From: Streptomyces sp. P9-A2
GTDB lineage: Bacteria; Actinomycetota; Actinomycetes; Streptomycetales; Streptomycetaceae
Length of the DNA: 64,000 nucleotides
Reading direction: 5' to 3'
NCBI RefSeq assembly: GCF_036634175.1
Contig: NZ_JAZIFX010000001.1
Coordinates: 3,720,001 to 3,784,000, forward strand
The notes beneath the pieces were generated by a model. It was not told the origin of the DNA. It made no database searches and worked only from the letters and a program-made list of their open reading frames with translations. This document shows positions 33,947 to 41,716 of the stretch, piece after piece. The stretch's first letter is position 1, and the number at the start of each line of letters is the position of its first letter. The position numbers and the translations under genes are program-made.

Positions 33947-34105
33947 CTACTCCTCATCCTCGTCGCTGGTGTACTCGTGGTGGAGCTGCTCGGCCAGAGG
34001 GATGTGGTCGCGATACCAGCGCTCCCAGTTTCCGGCCTTGTCACCGCCGAGAAGCAGCAAGGCCGCGCGAGTCGGATCGAAGTGGAAGCCGACGAAGCCG
34101 AAGCC
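33947..34105 (-). pseudogene. HigB/Gp49-type toxin fragment
   Basis: Only the C-terminal ~52 residues remain: FHFDPTRAALLLLGGDKAGNWERWYRDHIPLAEQLHHEYTS. This is the strand-and-helix end of RelE-like HigB toxins (mRNA interferases acting at the ribosome). The N-terminal half, including the KELR region expected upstream, is absent: preceding codons read as unrelated sequence. With the interrupted antitoxin it forms a dead toxin-antitoxin pair. Confidence 0.6.
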
Positions 34106-34403
34106 GAGGGGCCCCGGCCTCGACGGCGGACTGTCGCACGAGGACCTGCGATTCACCCACCACTGGGCCTGAACCGACGTCATCACCAGCGCGACCGAGT
34201 GACTCGACGCCCTCCCGAACCCCGGTCGACCAGCAGATCCATCTGCCCCGACGAGCCTGACCCACCCACCGGAAGCAGGGAACCCGGCGCCCGCCCAAGG
34301 CGACCATCGGGCCGGCGGCCTGCCCACACGCCCCAACGGACGAAAGAGCCCGCCAGCGAACTGACGGGCTCCCGCGAAAGACCGAGGCTAACCTGCCATC
34401 AGG

Positions 34404-35003
34404 TCAGATCGTCGGCGTCTCGTCGACGACCTCTTTGTGCGGTTCGACAATGAACTTCCAGCCATCGCTGGGCTCCATGAATCGCACTCGGGTCGGGTAG
34501 ATGTCCAGGGCGCGGCGGTCGCGGTTCTGGCCGCTCGCGTTCTTCCGCCCCCGGGCCGGCTCCTCGAACAGGTCGACCTTGACGTCTGGCACCGTGACGA
34601 CTTCCTCGCTCCAGCGCTGAACGATCCCCGCACCGAAGGCGTCCCGGGCGGCGGAGTAGAGCGACTCCAGGGATTCCTTGTTCCCGTTGGGCACGAAGAG
34701 GGCGAGATTCAGGAGGACGCCGGCGTTCTGAAGAACCTCGATTTCTTCCCCCGCCTTGTCGGCAACCCAGATCCCGGGCTCTTCGACATTGTCCGGGAGG
34801 ACGCGGACTTCCTGACCGAATATCGTCCTCGCGGTGAAGGACCCTCCCTCAAAACTCTTACCCGGCTCCGTAAGGGAAGCCGGAGCATAGCAGTCGAGAG
34901 GAAGGCCATCCATCTCTGCCGAGACGAAGATTCCATCCTGGAGACTCAGCTCCGAAACCTCTTCGGCCGTAAGACGTCGAGCCGTGACCTTCTCGGTGTT
35001 CAC
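34404..35003 (-). CDS. hypothetical protein in accessory region
   Basis: A 199-aa protein starting at GTG 35003 after AAAGGGGAATGGC. It is acidic, soluble, without signal or membrane segment: NTEKVTARRLTAEEVSELSLQDGIFVSAEMDGLPLD, then PGIWVADKAGEEIEVLQNAGVLLNLALFVPNG, and a C-terminal YPTRVRFMEPSDGWKFIVEPH. I do not recognise it. Base composition is lower in GC than core neighbours. Flanked by the toxin remnant and the reverse-transcriptase relic, it may be cargo of a former element. Confidence 0.6.
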   Translation of the reverse strand: MNTEKVTARRLTAEEVSELSLQDGIFVSAEMDGLPLDCYAPASLTEPGKSFEGGSFTARTIFGQEVRVLPDNVEEPGIWVADKAGEEIEVLQNAGVLLNLALFVPNGNKESLESLYSAARDAFGAGIVQRWSEEVVTVPDVKVDLFEEPARGRKNASGQNRDRRALDIYPTRVRFMEPSDGWKFIVEPHKEVVDETPTI

Positions 35004-35229
35004 GCCATTCCCCTTTTTTCGCGGCGTCCTGTGAATTCATTGAAACTCTACCACGAAAACGATCACTCAACCCCCGTCCAATTCCCCTGGAGGAACAGTA
35101 GAAGAGTCCCCCCATCCCATCGGCGAAGCACGGCAAGCGTAGGGAAATGATGCGAGATTCGAGAGGTTACCCACCCGCTCCAACGGCACTCTCGGCAACC
35201 AAGTCAACCGTCAAGTGAAACAATGAGCA

Positions 35230-35865
35230 AACCCGGCGGAATGGGAAAAAGCAGACAGACGGCGCCTTGCTGCTCGGCATTGCGCTGCGCTTGTGCGTTC
35301 CCATCGCCATCTCCTTCAGGGCGTCCTTGCCGACCGCCGGTTCGAAGGAGACGGGAACAGGTTCCCGTGTCGGCTCCGGTTCTCCCCCTGGCGTGGAACG
35401 CGTAGTGCGGGAACAGGTTTGCCGGGACGGGAGACACCGAAGCCCTTTGCGGGGTTCCGCGCTCCCGCTTCGACAAGGAGCCGCCGGGCAGGGCGAGCGG
35501 GGCAGCGTGCCACCGCCGCACACCACTTCACCCAGACGGCGTCGGTGTGCGTTTCCACCGCCTTGACCAGCAGATCCCAGGGCACGCTGTCGAAGAACTC
35601 GGTGATGTCGAACTCGACCACCCAGTCTCTTTTCCGACAACGATCCCGGCGCTTCCCATCGCGTCCAAAGTGGACCGTCCGGGCCGGCATCCAAAGCTGT
35701 CCGAACGGGAAAGGAACTCCATCTTTCGCATCAGATACCGGGGCACTACAGTCCGTGCCGCCCGATCCGAGACAGCGGGAGTTCCGAGCACTCTCGCGCC
35801 TTCGCCGTGCGACTCAGAAATCACCACCGCGCGCACCGGGGGCGGAAAGTACGGGCCCTACGGCA
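35230..35865 (-). pseudogene. group II intron reverse transcriptase (LtrA-like) relic
   Basis: Three blocks of one RT lie in different frames on the minus strand. PYFPPPVRAVVISESHGEGARVLGTPAVSDR...FGCRPGRSTLDAMG lies near 35860-35650, then RDWVVEFDITEFFDSVPWDLLVKAVETHTDAVWVK near 35640-35530, then SKRERGTPQRASVSPVPANLFPHYAF near 35480-35400. At least two frameshifts separate them, and the catalytic YADD block and maturase domains are missing. No intron RNA domains V/VI are visible to me. This is a dead fragment. Confidence 0.75.
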
Positions 35866-35993
35866 TCCGGTTCCAGACCCTGCAGAGATTACCCTTCACT
35901 CCCTTCTCGAAGTCGATGGCGCTCTGCCCGTCCCCACCCGATACGCCTTTATTCACCCTGCCTTCCTCCCACGCCCCCTTGACTTCCCACTTC

Positions 35994-36444
35994 GAGCTCG
36001 TAATACGATCATGAGCGGGCCTTCTTGAGGCGTCGGTAGCAGATAAGACTGCAGGCGAGGGAGATGAAGGCGTCGTGGAGTTCGGTGCGGCGTTCCCAGC
36101 GGACCACGAGTCGTTTGAAGTGGTGGAGCAGGGCGAAGGTCTGCTCCACGACGTAGCGGAGCCTGCCCAAACCCTTGATGTTCGGGCGGCCTTTATGGGA
36201 GATGACGGGCAGGATCCGGCGCTTGCGGAGCTCTTCACGGTTCGGGTGGGAGTCGTAGCCCTTGTCGCCGAGCAGGGCTTCGAGGCGTCGGCGGGGCCGG
36301 CCAGGGCGGCAGCAACGGCTCGATCAGCGCCCACAACTCATCGTCCACGATCCACGGTCGAGTACCCACACCATCACGAACGGCCGAATCGGCACACCGG
36401 TCACGCTCAACCAGCACACTTCAGCAAGATCGTGTTACGAGCTC
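35994..36444. mobile_element. 451-bp IS5-type internal deletion derivative with both terminal repeats
   Basis: Left end GAGCTCGTAATACGATC (35994-36010) and right end GATCGTGTTACGAGCTC (36428-36444) are inverted repeats matching at 16 of 17 positions. Between them are only the two extremities of an IS5-family transposase. Full elements of this type are near 850-900 bp, so about half is lost. TC flanks both outer ends, too short to call a target duplication. Confidence 0.8.
36009..36417 (-). pseudogene. IS5-family transposase, N- and C-terminal parts fused by deletion
   Basis: From GTG 36417 the reading gives the N-terminal DUF4096-like part (GTRPWIVDDELWALIEPLLPPWPA), then near 36295 a junction out of frame with the C-terminal catalytic part: RRLEALLGDKGYDSHPNREELRKRRILP...GLGRLRYVVEQTFALLHHFKRLVVRWERRTELHDAF...CYRRLKKARS, ending TGA at 36009. 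The DDE Glu-containing C-terminal half is intact but the first Asp region is deleted. It cannot encode a working transposase. Confidence 0.8.
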
Positions 36445-36781
36445 TCAGGCCGAGGAGGGCGTCAATGATCACGCCTGAGGGAGCTTGGCTCGGCATGGAG
36501 ACTCCGCCGATCCTGCCGGACGCACCCCACCGTCCACCTATCGAACAAATCATCTGATGATCGGACCCCGGGCGAGCCTTACCGTTCCCATCGTGGATGC
36601 CGCAACTCCACACACCTCGCATTTTGTGACCATGCGTTAGATCACTCTTACGCACCGTTACTTCACTGCGTGCCGAGGGGAGACCTACATCACAGTGGCC
36701 CAAAGCGAAAGCCCACCGATCGCCGCGCAGGCTTCCTGACAGGAGCGGCGATCCGCGGGCGGGCACCCAGGAGGTACTGCC
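36445..36781. other. gene-free interval
   Basis: 337 bp between the IS derivative and the small membrane protein gene. No supported CDS; a locally AT-richer stretch at 36590-36665 may hold the promoter for the downstream gene. Confidence 0.45.
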
Positions 36782-36985
36782 ATGAGTGTGACCTCAGCGA
36801 ACCCACCTTCGATCCCCCGACTGCGAGACCGGGCGGCCGTCCTCGTCGTCATCGTGGTCGTCTACATCCCCGTCGCACAGATCCAGGACATTCTGACCAG
36901 CTTGATCGCGCTGTCAGCAGTCCTGGTCTGCGGTTCCGCGGTGAGCGCGGTATCAACCCGACGGCCGCAGCAGACGACGGTGTGA
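36782..36985 (+). CDS. 67-aa membrane protein
   Basis: A short protein with a near-ideal ribosome site (AGGAGG, 7 bp before ATG 36782). Two hydrophobic segments, about residues 18-34 (AAVLVVIVVVYIPVAQI) and 38-55 (LTSLIALSAVLVCGSAV), joined by a short polar turn; N- and C-termini are basic. No family recognised. Initiation signals support it as a real gene despite its size. Confidence 0.65.
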   Translation: MSVTSANPPSIPRLRDRAAVLVVIVVVYIPVAQIQDILTSLIALSAVLVCGSAVSAVSTRRPQQTTV

Positions 36986-37258
36986 CCGTCGGCTAGGCCC
37001 TGCGAATCCCTCCCGGCCTCCCCCTCCCCGGGAAGCCGGGAGAAAGCCGCCCGTGCCCCTGGCGTGCCCGATCCAGCAGGAACAGACGGGGGAGCGACCG
37101 GGAACATCGGCCGACGAATCGAATCAGCCCAGGACGGCATCTCACCAGGTCGGGCAAGGTCCGGTTGCGCAATCTTCCCGACTGGTGACATGGCCGCACG
37201 GGGAGTGGGGTCCGGGTTCTCCCTCTGCGTACCGGCGTGCGTCCGGCGCGCGTCCTGT

Positions 37259-38047
37259 CTACGCGTTGCCTCTGTGCCCGGCATGTCGTCCCTGACTGGT
37301 GGGCACAGGCGCCACCGGACGGACCGCGGTGAAGTTCTGGAACTCGTCGCGGGTGGCGGAGAGCAACAGCAGCCACTCGTCGCAGCCCTGCCACGGATGG
37401 AGGTCGCCGGCGCCCCCGCGCACCACCCGCGGTCCGTCCCCGGTACGGGGGCGTGCGTCCACCGGCGCGTCCGTGAAGTGCGGGATCCACACGTCGGCGC
37501 AGACTTCGTTCGCCGAGCCCATCGCCGCCAGCCCGAAGGCGTTCTCGGCCGCGGCGGTGCGCTCCTCGTCGGCGAAGTCGTCGAGCACCTGCCCCTCGTC
37601 CGGCCTCCCGTCCCCGCGGAAGGTCAGGGTGGTCGTGCCCGCCCGGGCCGCGTACTCCCACTCCGCCTCGCTCGGCAGCCGGAAGGGCACCATCCCCAGC
37701 AGGTCGTCCAGGTCGTCCTCGAACCGGGCCGTGCCCGAAGCCGAGTCGGCGAAGCTGTCCTCGTACTCGGGCAGCCAGTGCCGTACTTGCGCCACCGTGA
37801 GCGGATGCCGGGCGATCAGGAACGGCTCGACCCGCACCTCTCGCACCGGCCGGGCCCGGACGGCACCGGTGAAGAACGCTTCGAGGTCGTCGTCGGCGCC
37901 GTCGGCCCGTTCGATGGCACGGACGGCGTCCAGTTCCGCGTCGGACAGGCCCATCCGGAACGTCCCACCGGGAACAGCCCGGAAGACCACCCCGGAGGGG
38001 GTGTGCCGCCATGCCGGTCGGCCGGCCACGATCTCTTGAGCCCACAT
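37259..38047 (-). CDS. formylglycine-generating-enzyme (SUMF1)-like protein
   Basis: A 262-aa FGE-sulfatase-fold protein: VVFRAVPGGTFRMGLSDAELDA near the N-terminus, PLTVAQVRHWLPEYEDS, FRLPSEAEWEYAARAGTTTLTFRGDGR near 125-150, and GGAGDLHPWQGCDEWLLLLSATRDEFQNFTAVRPVAPV at the end. The two-cysteine copper site of true FGE is not preserved (NEVCADVW has one Cys), so it is probably not a sulfatase activator; family members also act as C-type-lectin-like or SAV-type enzymes. Start ATG 38047. The TnpB element lies immediately upstream. Confidence 0.8.
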   Translation of the reverse strand: MWAQEIVAGRPAWRHTPSGVVFRAVPGGTFRMGLSDAELDAVRAIERADGADDDLEAFFTGAVRARPVREVRVEPFLIARHPLTVAQVRHWLPEYEDSFADSASGTARFEDDLDDLLGMVPFRLPSEAEWEYAARAGTTTLTFRGDGRPDEGQVLDDFADEERTAAAENAFGLAAMGSANEVCADVWIPHFTDAPVDARPRTGDGPRVVRGGAGDLHPWQGCDEWLLLLSATRDEFQNFTAVRPVAPVPTSQGRHAGHRGNA

Positions 38048-38084
38048 GGCGCCGGACGCTAGCAGCCGGGCATCCCGGTTGGCT

Positions 38085-38260
38085 TCCTCCCCCTCGTGAA
38101 CGGGGGGATTCCTACGGCTCGCGCCGTGGGGGTTTCTGCTTCGCCGCCGACCGCCCGCCCGGAGAACTCCGTTGAGGTCTTACACCGGCTCCACAGACAG
38201 ACACGGCCAGCCCGGCCGCCAGAAGGTTCTTCGCCGCGTTCACGTCCCGGTCGTGGACCG
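38085..38260 (-). ncRNA. probable omega RNA overlapping tnpB 3' end
   Basis: In IS605 elements the guide RNA covers the tnpB 3' end and the right-end hairpins. Here two hairpins, ACGGC-TCGC-GCCGT (38114-38127) and the C-run/G-run stem (38085-38110), overlap or follow the tnpB stop on the same strand. The 5' limit is a guess. The guide would be read from just below 38083. Confidence 0.4.
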
Positions 38261-39317
38261 TGCCGCAGCCCTCGCACGTCCAGGTACGGACGCTGAGCGG
38301 CATCTTCTTCTGCAAGGTGCCGCAGGCGGAGCACAGCCTGGAGGAGGGGAAGAAGCGGTCGACCGCGATCACTTCCCGCCCGTACCAGGTGGCCTTGTAC
38401 TCCAGCATGGAGCGGAACTCGCTCCAGCCCGCATCCGAGATGGCCCGGGCGAGCGTGTGATTTTTGACCATGTTGCGCACGGTCAGATCCTCGATCACGA
38501 TCGTTTGGTTCTCACGAACGAGCCGAGTGGTCAGCTTGTGCAGGCCGTCTCGCCTGCGGTCGGTGATCCGGGCGTAGATCTTCGCGACCCTGATCCGGGC
38601 CTTGCGCCGGTTGGCTCCGTCACCCCTGGCCTTCTTCGCCAGAGCCCGCTGGGCCTTGGCAAGACGGATACGGTCGCGGCGCTCGTGCCTCGGGTTGGCG
38701 ATCTTCTCACCGGTGGAGAGAGTCAGCAGGTGCTCGAGGCCCACGTCGACGCCGACCGCCGTATCCGCGGCGGGCAGCGGTTTCACGGTCGGGTCCTCGC
38801 ACAGCAGCGACACGAACCAGCGCCCGGCCGCGTCCTGCGACACGGTCACCGTGGACGGCGTCGCCCCCTCGGGGAGCGGACGGGACCACACCAGGTCCAG
38901 CGGCTCGGCCATTTTCGCCAGCGTCAGCTTCCCCTCGCGGAAGCGGAAACCACTGGTGGTGTACTCGGCGGACCTGCGCGACTTCTTCCGGCTCTTGAAG
39001 CGCGGGTACTTGCACCGCTTGCCGAAGAAATGGGTGAACGCCGTCTGCAAGTGACGCAGCGTCTGCTGCAACGGCACGGAGGACACGTCGTTGAGGTAGG
39101 CGAGTTCCTCGGTCTTCTTCCACGCGGTCAGCATCGCCGAGGTGGCGTTGTAGTTGACCCGCTCCTGCCGCGCCCACGCCTCGGTACGGGCGGCCAGGGC
39201 CAGGTTGTAGACCTTGCGCACGCAGCCGAACGTGCGCGACAGCTCCGCCGCCTGCGCATCGGTCGGATGGAAGCGGTACTTGAACGCCCGCTTCACACAC
39301 GTCGCGGTCACGCTCAC
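38112..39317 (-). CDS. tnpB: RNA-guided endonuclease TnpB (OrfB)
   Basis: A 401-aa TnpB with complete catalytic centre: RuvC Asp D191 (GVDVGLEHLL), Glu E276 (IVIEDLTVRNM) and Asp D358 (VHDRDVNAAKN), plus the zinc ribbon C329/C332/C348/C351. The N-terminal OrfB_IS605 domain starts KRAFKYRFHPTDAQAAELSRTFG. TnpB proteins cut DNA specified by an omega RNA made from the element's right end. The start ATG 39317 matches family length. There is no tnpA beside it, so its spread would depend on a transposase in trans. Confidence 0.92.
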   Translation of the reverse strand: MSVTATCVKRAFKYRFHPTDAQAAELSRTFGCVRKVYNLALAARTEAWARQERVNYNATSAMLTAWKKTEELAYLNDVSSVPLQQTLRHLQTAFTHFFGKRCKYPRFKSRKKSRRSAEYTTSGFRFREGKLTLAKMAEPLDLVWSRPLPEGATPSTVTVSQDAAGRWFVSLLCEDPTVKPLPAADTAVGVDVGLEHLLTLSTGEKIANPRHERRDRIRLAKAQRALAKKARGDGANRRKARIRVAKIYARITDRRRDGLHKLTTRLVRENQTIVIEDLTVRNMVKNHTLARAISDAGWSEFRSMLEYKATWYGREVIAVDRFFPSSRLCSACGTLQKKMPLSVRTWTCEGCGTVHDRDVNAAKNLLAAGLAVSVCGAGVRPQRSSPGGRSAAKQKPPRREP

Positions 39318-39513
39318 AAACTAGTGGTATTGCGACTTAAGCCCAAATCCGCGGGTCAGAACACTGCGATCCACCCTGACCGCGCATCACAGCCCGTCGC
39401 CCTGCTCCGCGGGAACTTCATTTCCTCCCCCGGCTGAAGCCGGGGGTATCCACGAAGGAGGCCACATGAGCGCGGCTCCTCGGACGGTGTGAACGACCAC
39501 TACGGCCGACGGT

Positions 39514-39996
39514 TCAAGGGAGTGGCGGGCCGCTCGGGGGTGGACCGAAGGCCGGGGAGGTCTGGGTCCGTTGTTCGACCCATTGGCGGAGTTCCTCGTC
39601 GCCCACCCGCTCGACCGCCGCGAGGAGTTCCTGCCGGGCTCTCTCGTCGCGGTCGGCCGCGGGAAGCAGGCGGTAGCGGTTGACAGCTCGACGGAGCGCC
39701 TCGTGCGACTGCGCCGCCAGGACGTAGCGGGGGCCGTGTCCGAACACCTGCCGGAAACCGGTTAAGAAGAGGGCCCCGCCGGCGATGAGGGCCGTGAGCC
39801 ACGCCGGGGCGCTGAGCCCTGCCGCCACCACGGTGGAGGAGGCGGTGGCGAGAGCACCCAGCTCGGTCAGGCGGTACCACCGCCGGGACGCGTTCCGCAC
39901 CTGCTCGTAGAAGGCCAATTCGTCCTGGGCCAGGGCCAGCACGGGGTCCGGGGCGTCCAGCCAGTCGGCATCGGGTATCCGTCGGCGCATGAGCAC
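39514..39996 (-). CDS. DUF4231-type membrane protein
   Basis: A 160-aa protein with two adjacent hydrophobic segments (about 50-68 and 70-85: LATASSTVVAAGLSAPAWLTALIAGGALFLTGFRQVF) flanked by helices (LAQDELAFYEQVRNASRRWYRLTELG, HEALRRAVNRYRLL), the pattern of DUF4231/SLATT-like proteins associated with nucleotide-signalling conflict systems. GTG start 39996 after GAGGACACCAT. Disordered Pro-rich tail. It sits just above the wHTH/membrane pair with no overlap. Function unknown. Confidence 0.7.
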   Translation of the reverse strand: MLMRRRIPDADWLDAPDPVLALAQDELAFYEQVRNASRRWYRLTELGALATASSTVVAAGLSAPAWLTALIAGGALFLTGFRQVFGHGPRYVLAAQSHEALRRAVNRYRLLPAADRDERARQELLAAVERVGDEELRQWVEQRTQTSPAFGPPPSGPPLP

Positions 39997-40044
39997 ATGG
40001 TGTCCTCAGAAGGTCGCGCGCGGAACACGTTGTGATCGAACGGT

Positions 40045-40416
40045 TCATGTGTCGGGTGGGCCGGGCGCGGGGCGGGGGCTTTCCAGACGGAGGACGAGTG
40101 CGCGCAGGGCGCGGAGCTCGGCGTCCAGCGCCTGCGCGCCTTCGCGGGTGAGGGCGATCCATGTCCGGGGGCGCCGGCCGACGTAGCCCTTCTCCACGGT
40201 GATCAGATCCGAGTCCTCGAGCACCTTCAGGTGCCGGGAGAGGTTTCCGTCCGTGGCGGCCAGCTGCTTCTTCAGGAAGCCGAACTCCACCCGGTCGGCC
40301 TCTCGGGCGATGGTGAGGATACCGAGCCGCACACGCTGGTGGACGGTGTCGTCCAGCGACTGGGTCGGATGGATCTCTTCCTGGTCGTCCCACGCAGCGG
40401 CCGCACCGACACTCAT
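40045..40416 (-). CDS. winged-helix transcriptional regulator
   Basis: A 123-aa ArsR/MarR-like wHTH: LDDTVHQRVRLGILTIAREADRVEFGFLKKQLAATDGNLSRHLKVLEDSDLITVEKGYVGRRPRTWIALTREG, with recognition helix at TDGNLSRHLKVLE and wing at VEKGYVGRRPRTW. It overlaps the upstream membrane-protein gene by 4 bp (ATGA). The palindrome TACTTTG-N5-CAAAGTA at 41320-41338 upstream of that gene is the probable operator, giving autorepression of the two-gene operon. Regulators of this type commonly pair with a membrane protein of similar design in actinobacteria. Confidence 0.85.
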   Translation of the reverse strand: MSVGAAAAWDDQEEIHPTQSLDDTVHQRVRLGILTIAREADRVEFGFLKKQLAATDGNLSRHLKVLEDSDLITVEKGYVGRRPRTWIALTREGAQALDAELRALRALVLRLESPRPAPGPPDT

Positions 40417-41255
40417 GGGGCAACCGTACTCGCGCCGGCGTCACCGAACGCGGCTCGGCGACGTGCCACCGCCCGCTCGGCCAGGCCGGCGAGAAGCAGG
40501 ACGGCGGCGAGCAGGAGCGCCTTGGTCTGCGGTCCGTCGGCCCAGCCGGGGTGGGAGGGACGCCACCAGGGAAGCCATCCACTGCCCCAGGAGGCACCGA
40601 GGTAGCCGGTGAGCAACAGGGCATGAGCGGCGCCGGCGGCTGCCGCGATCCAGCTGCGTTCGATCATCCCGAGGGCGACGAGCCCGATACCGACCAGGTA
40701 CCACGGGGTGGCGTAGCTGTTCTCCAGCACCTCGAACTCCCATGACGGGTTCCCGCTGAACAGCAACGCCAGCAGGGTGGCCGTGATCACCGCGGCGGCC
40801 ACCGCGGCGGCCACCGCGGTCGCGCGGATCCACACGCTGCGGCGGGGGACGATGCCCCGGGCCTCGCCACGCAGGCGGTACCAGCGAGCGAAGGCGAACC
40901 ATGCCAGAGGAAGGAGCACGAACCACACGCCCCAGGCCACGAAGCGCAGGACGGCGCCGTCGAACTCGCCCTCCAGGCAAGGGGTTCCCGTTTCATGGAC
41001 GACGCACAGTCCGGTCACCTCGGCATAGGCGAAGGCCGGATAGGACATGACGTTGCGGCCGTGGGCGCCGAAATTGAAGGCGTACCGGGCAACCGGGGCA
41101 GCCGCCAGCGTGAGAAGGCCGAAGCCGAGGAGAGCGACCCATGAGCCGTTCGTCTGCGCACGGGTCCTGGTCCGCAGACCTTCCGTGGCCGCCAACAAAG
41201 CGGTCACGCGCGCCCCCGGTTCGGATTCCGCGCTGCTCAGTGACGGTGTTCCCAC
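40413..41255 (-). CDS. six-to-seven-helix membrane protein coupled to wHTH regulator
   Basis: A 280-aa integral membrane protein with hydrophobic segments near 40-58, 95-125, 145-168, 185-205, 208-228 and 250-268. An extracytoplasmic loop holds a Cys pair (LCVVHETGTPCLEG). Unrecognised family. Start ATG 41255, about 65 bp downstream of a palindromic operator. Its stop overlaps the regulator start, so the two are coupled; the regulator may sense a condition that this protein alleviates. Confidence 0.7.
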   Translation of the reverse strand: MGTPSLSSAESEPGARVTALLAATEGLRTRTRAQTNGSWVALLGFGLLTLAAAPVARYAFNFGAHGRNVMSYPAFAYAEVTGLCVVHETGTPCLEGEFDGAVLRFVAWGVWFVLLPLAWFAFARWYRLRGEARGIVPRRSVWIRATAVAAAVAAAVITATLLALLFSGNPSWEFEVLENSYATPWYLVGIGLVALGMIERSWIAAAAGAAHALLLTGYLGASWGSGWLPWWRPSHPGWADGPQTKALLLAAVLLLAGLAERAVARRRAAFGDAGASTVAP

Positions 41256-41319
41256 GGTATCCCCCTTGTGGTCGCGCTTCGGCAGCGCAGGGAAGTGGAC
41301 GATCGGCCGCCCACCGAAC

Positions 41320-41338
41320 TACTTTGCATTACAAAGTA
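41320..41338. promoter_or_regulatory. palindromic operator of membrane protein/wHTH operon
   Basis: TACTTTG-CATTA-CAAAGTA: perfect 7-bp arms, 5-bp spacer, AT-rich in a GC-rich setting, 65 bp upstream of the first gene. Strong candidate for the wHTH binding site. Confidence 0.7.
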
Positions 41339-41716
41339 CACTGCGTTCAAGAGTTATTGGTCGGACCGCCCCGCACTGGTACGGGGAGTCACCTGCGCGC
41401 TGCAGCCGGAGGCTGGAGACACCACGGGCTGCTCCACTGGCGCGAAGTCCTCCGGCAAGCCGGGTACACCCACAGGGGTGAGGCTCGGGCTCGGCGTGCG
41501 GGCGCCGGTCGGCTGCCGAGTGATCGCCTCAGGGCCACCCCGAACCCCGGGCCACCGGGCCACTCGGCAGCGACCGGCAGCGACCGGCAGCGACCGGCGG
41601 CGAGATTCAGCGGCAGGTCGGCTCCCGGCGAGATCGGCGGGCGGCCGGATCGCCTCACTGACGAGCGAGTCACTCGGGCCCGGTGGAGCCGACGCGGTCG
41701 TCGAAGGACCGCTCCC
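41339..41716. other. gene-free interval with 10-bp tandem repeat
   Basis: 378 bp with no supported gene. Contains three tandem copies of CGACCGGCAG (41571-41600, last copy with one change) preceded by a partial copy. Ends at the caspase gene stop. Confidence 0.6.

Larger units (their letters stand above)
38083..39450 (-). mobile_element. TnpB-only IS200/IS605-family element (IS1341-like)
   Basis: An intact tnpB with hairpins at both sides: an 8-bp perfect stem CCCCCGGC/GCCGGGGG at 39427-39446 and a C5/G5 hairpin at 38085-38110. On the minus strand both read as GGA-rich lead, C-run, loop, GGGGGAGGAA. No TnpA transposase is present. Exact ends cannot be fixed without a comparison; the outer limits are approximate. 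Confidence 0.65.

Noticed and set aside
33612..34172. 186-aa plus-strand ORF opposite the HigBA remnant
   Set aside because: No recognisable product; the minus strand shows clear HTH and HigB blocks.
41571..41600. 10-bp tandem repeat considered as origin iterons
   Set aside because: Only three copies, GC-rich, no replication gene beside it.
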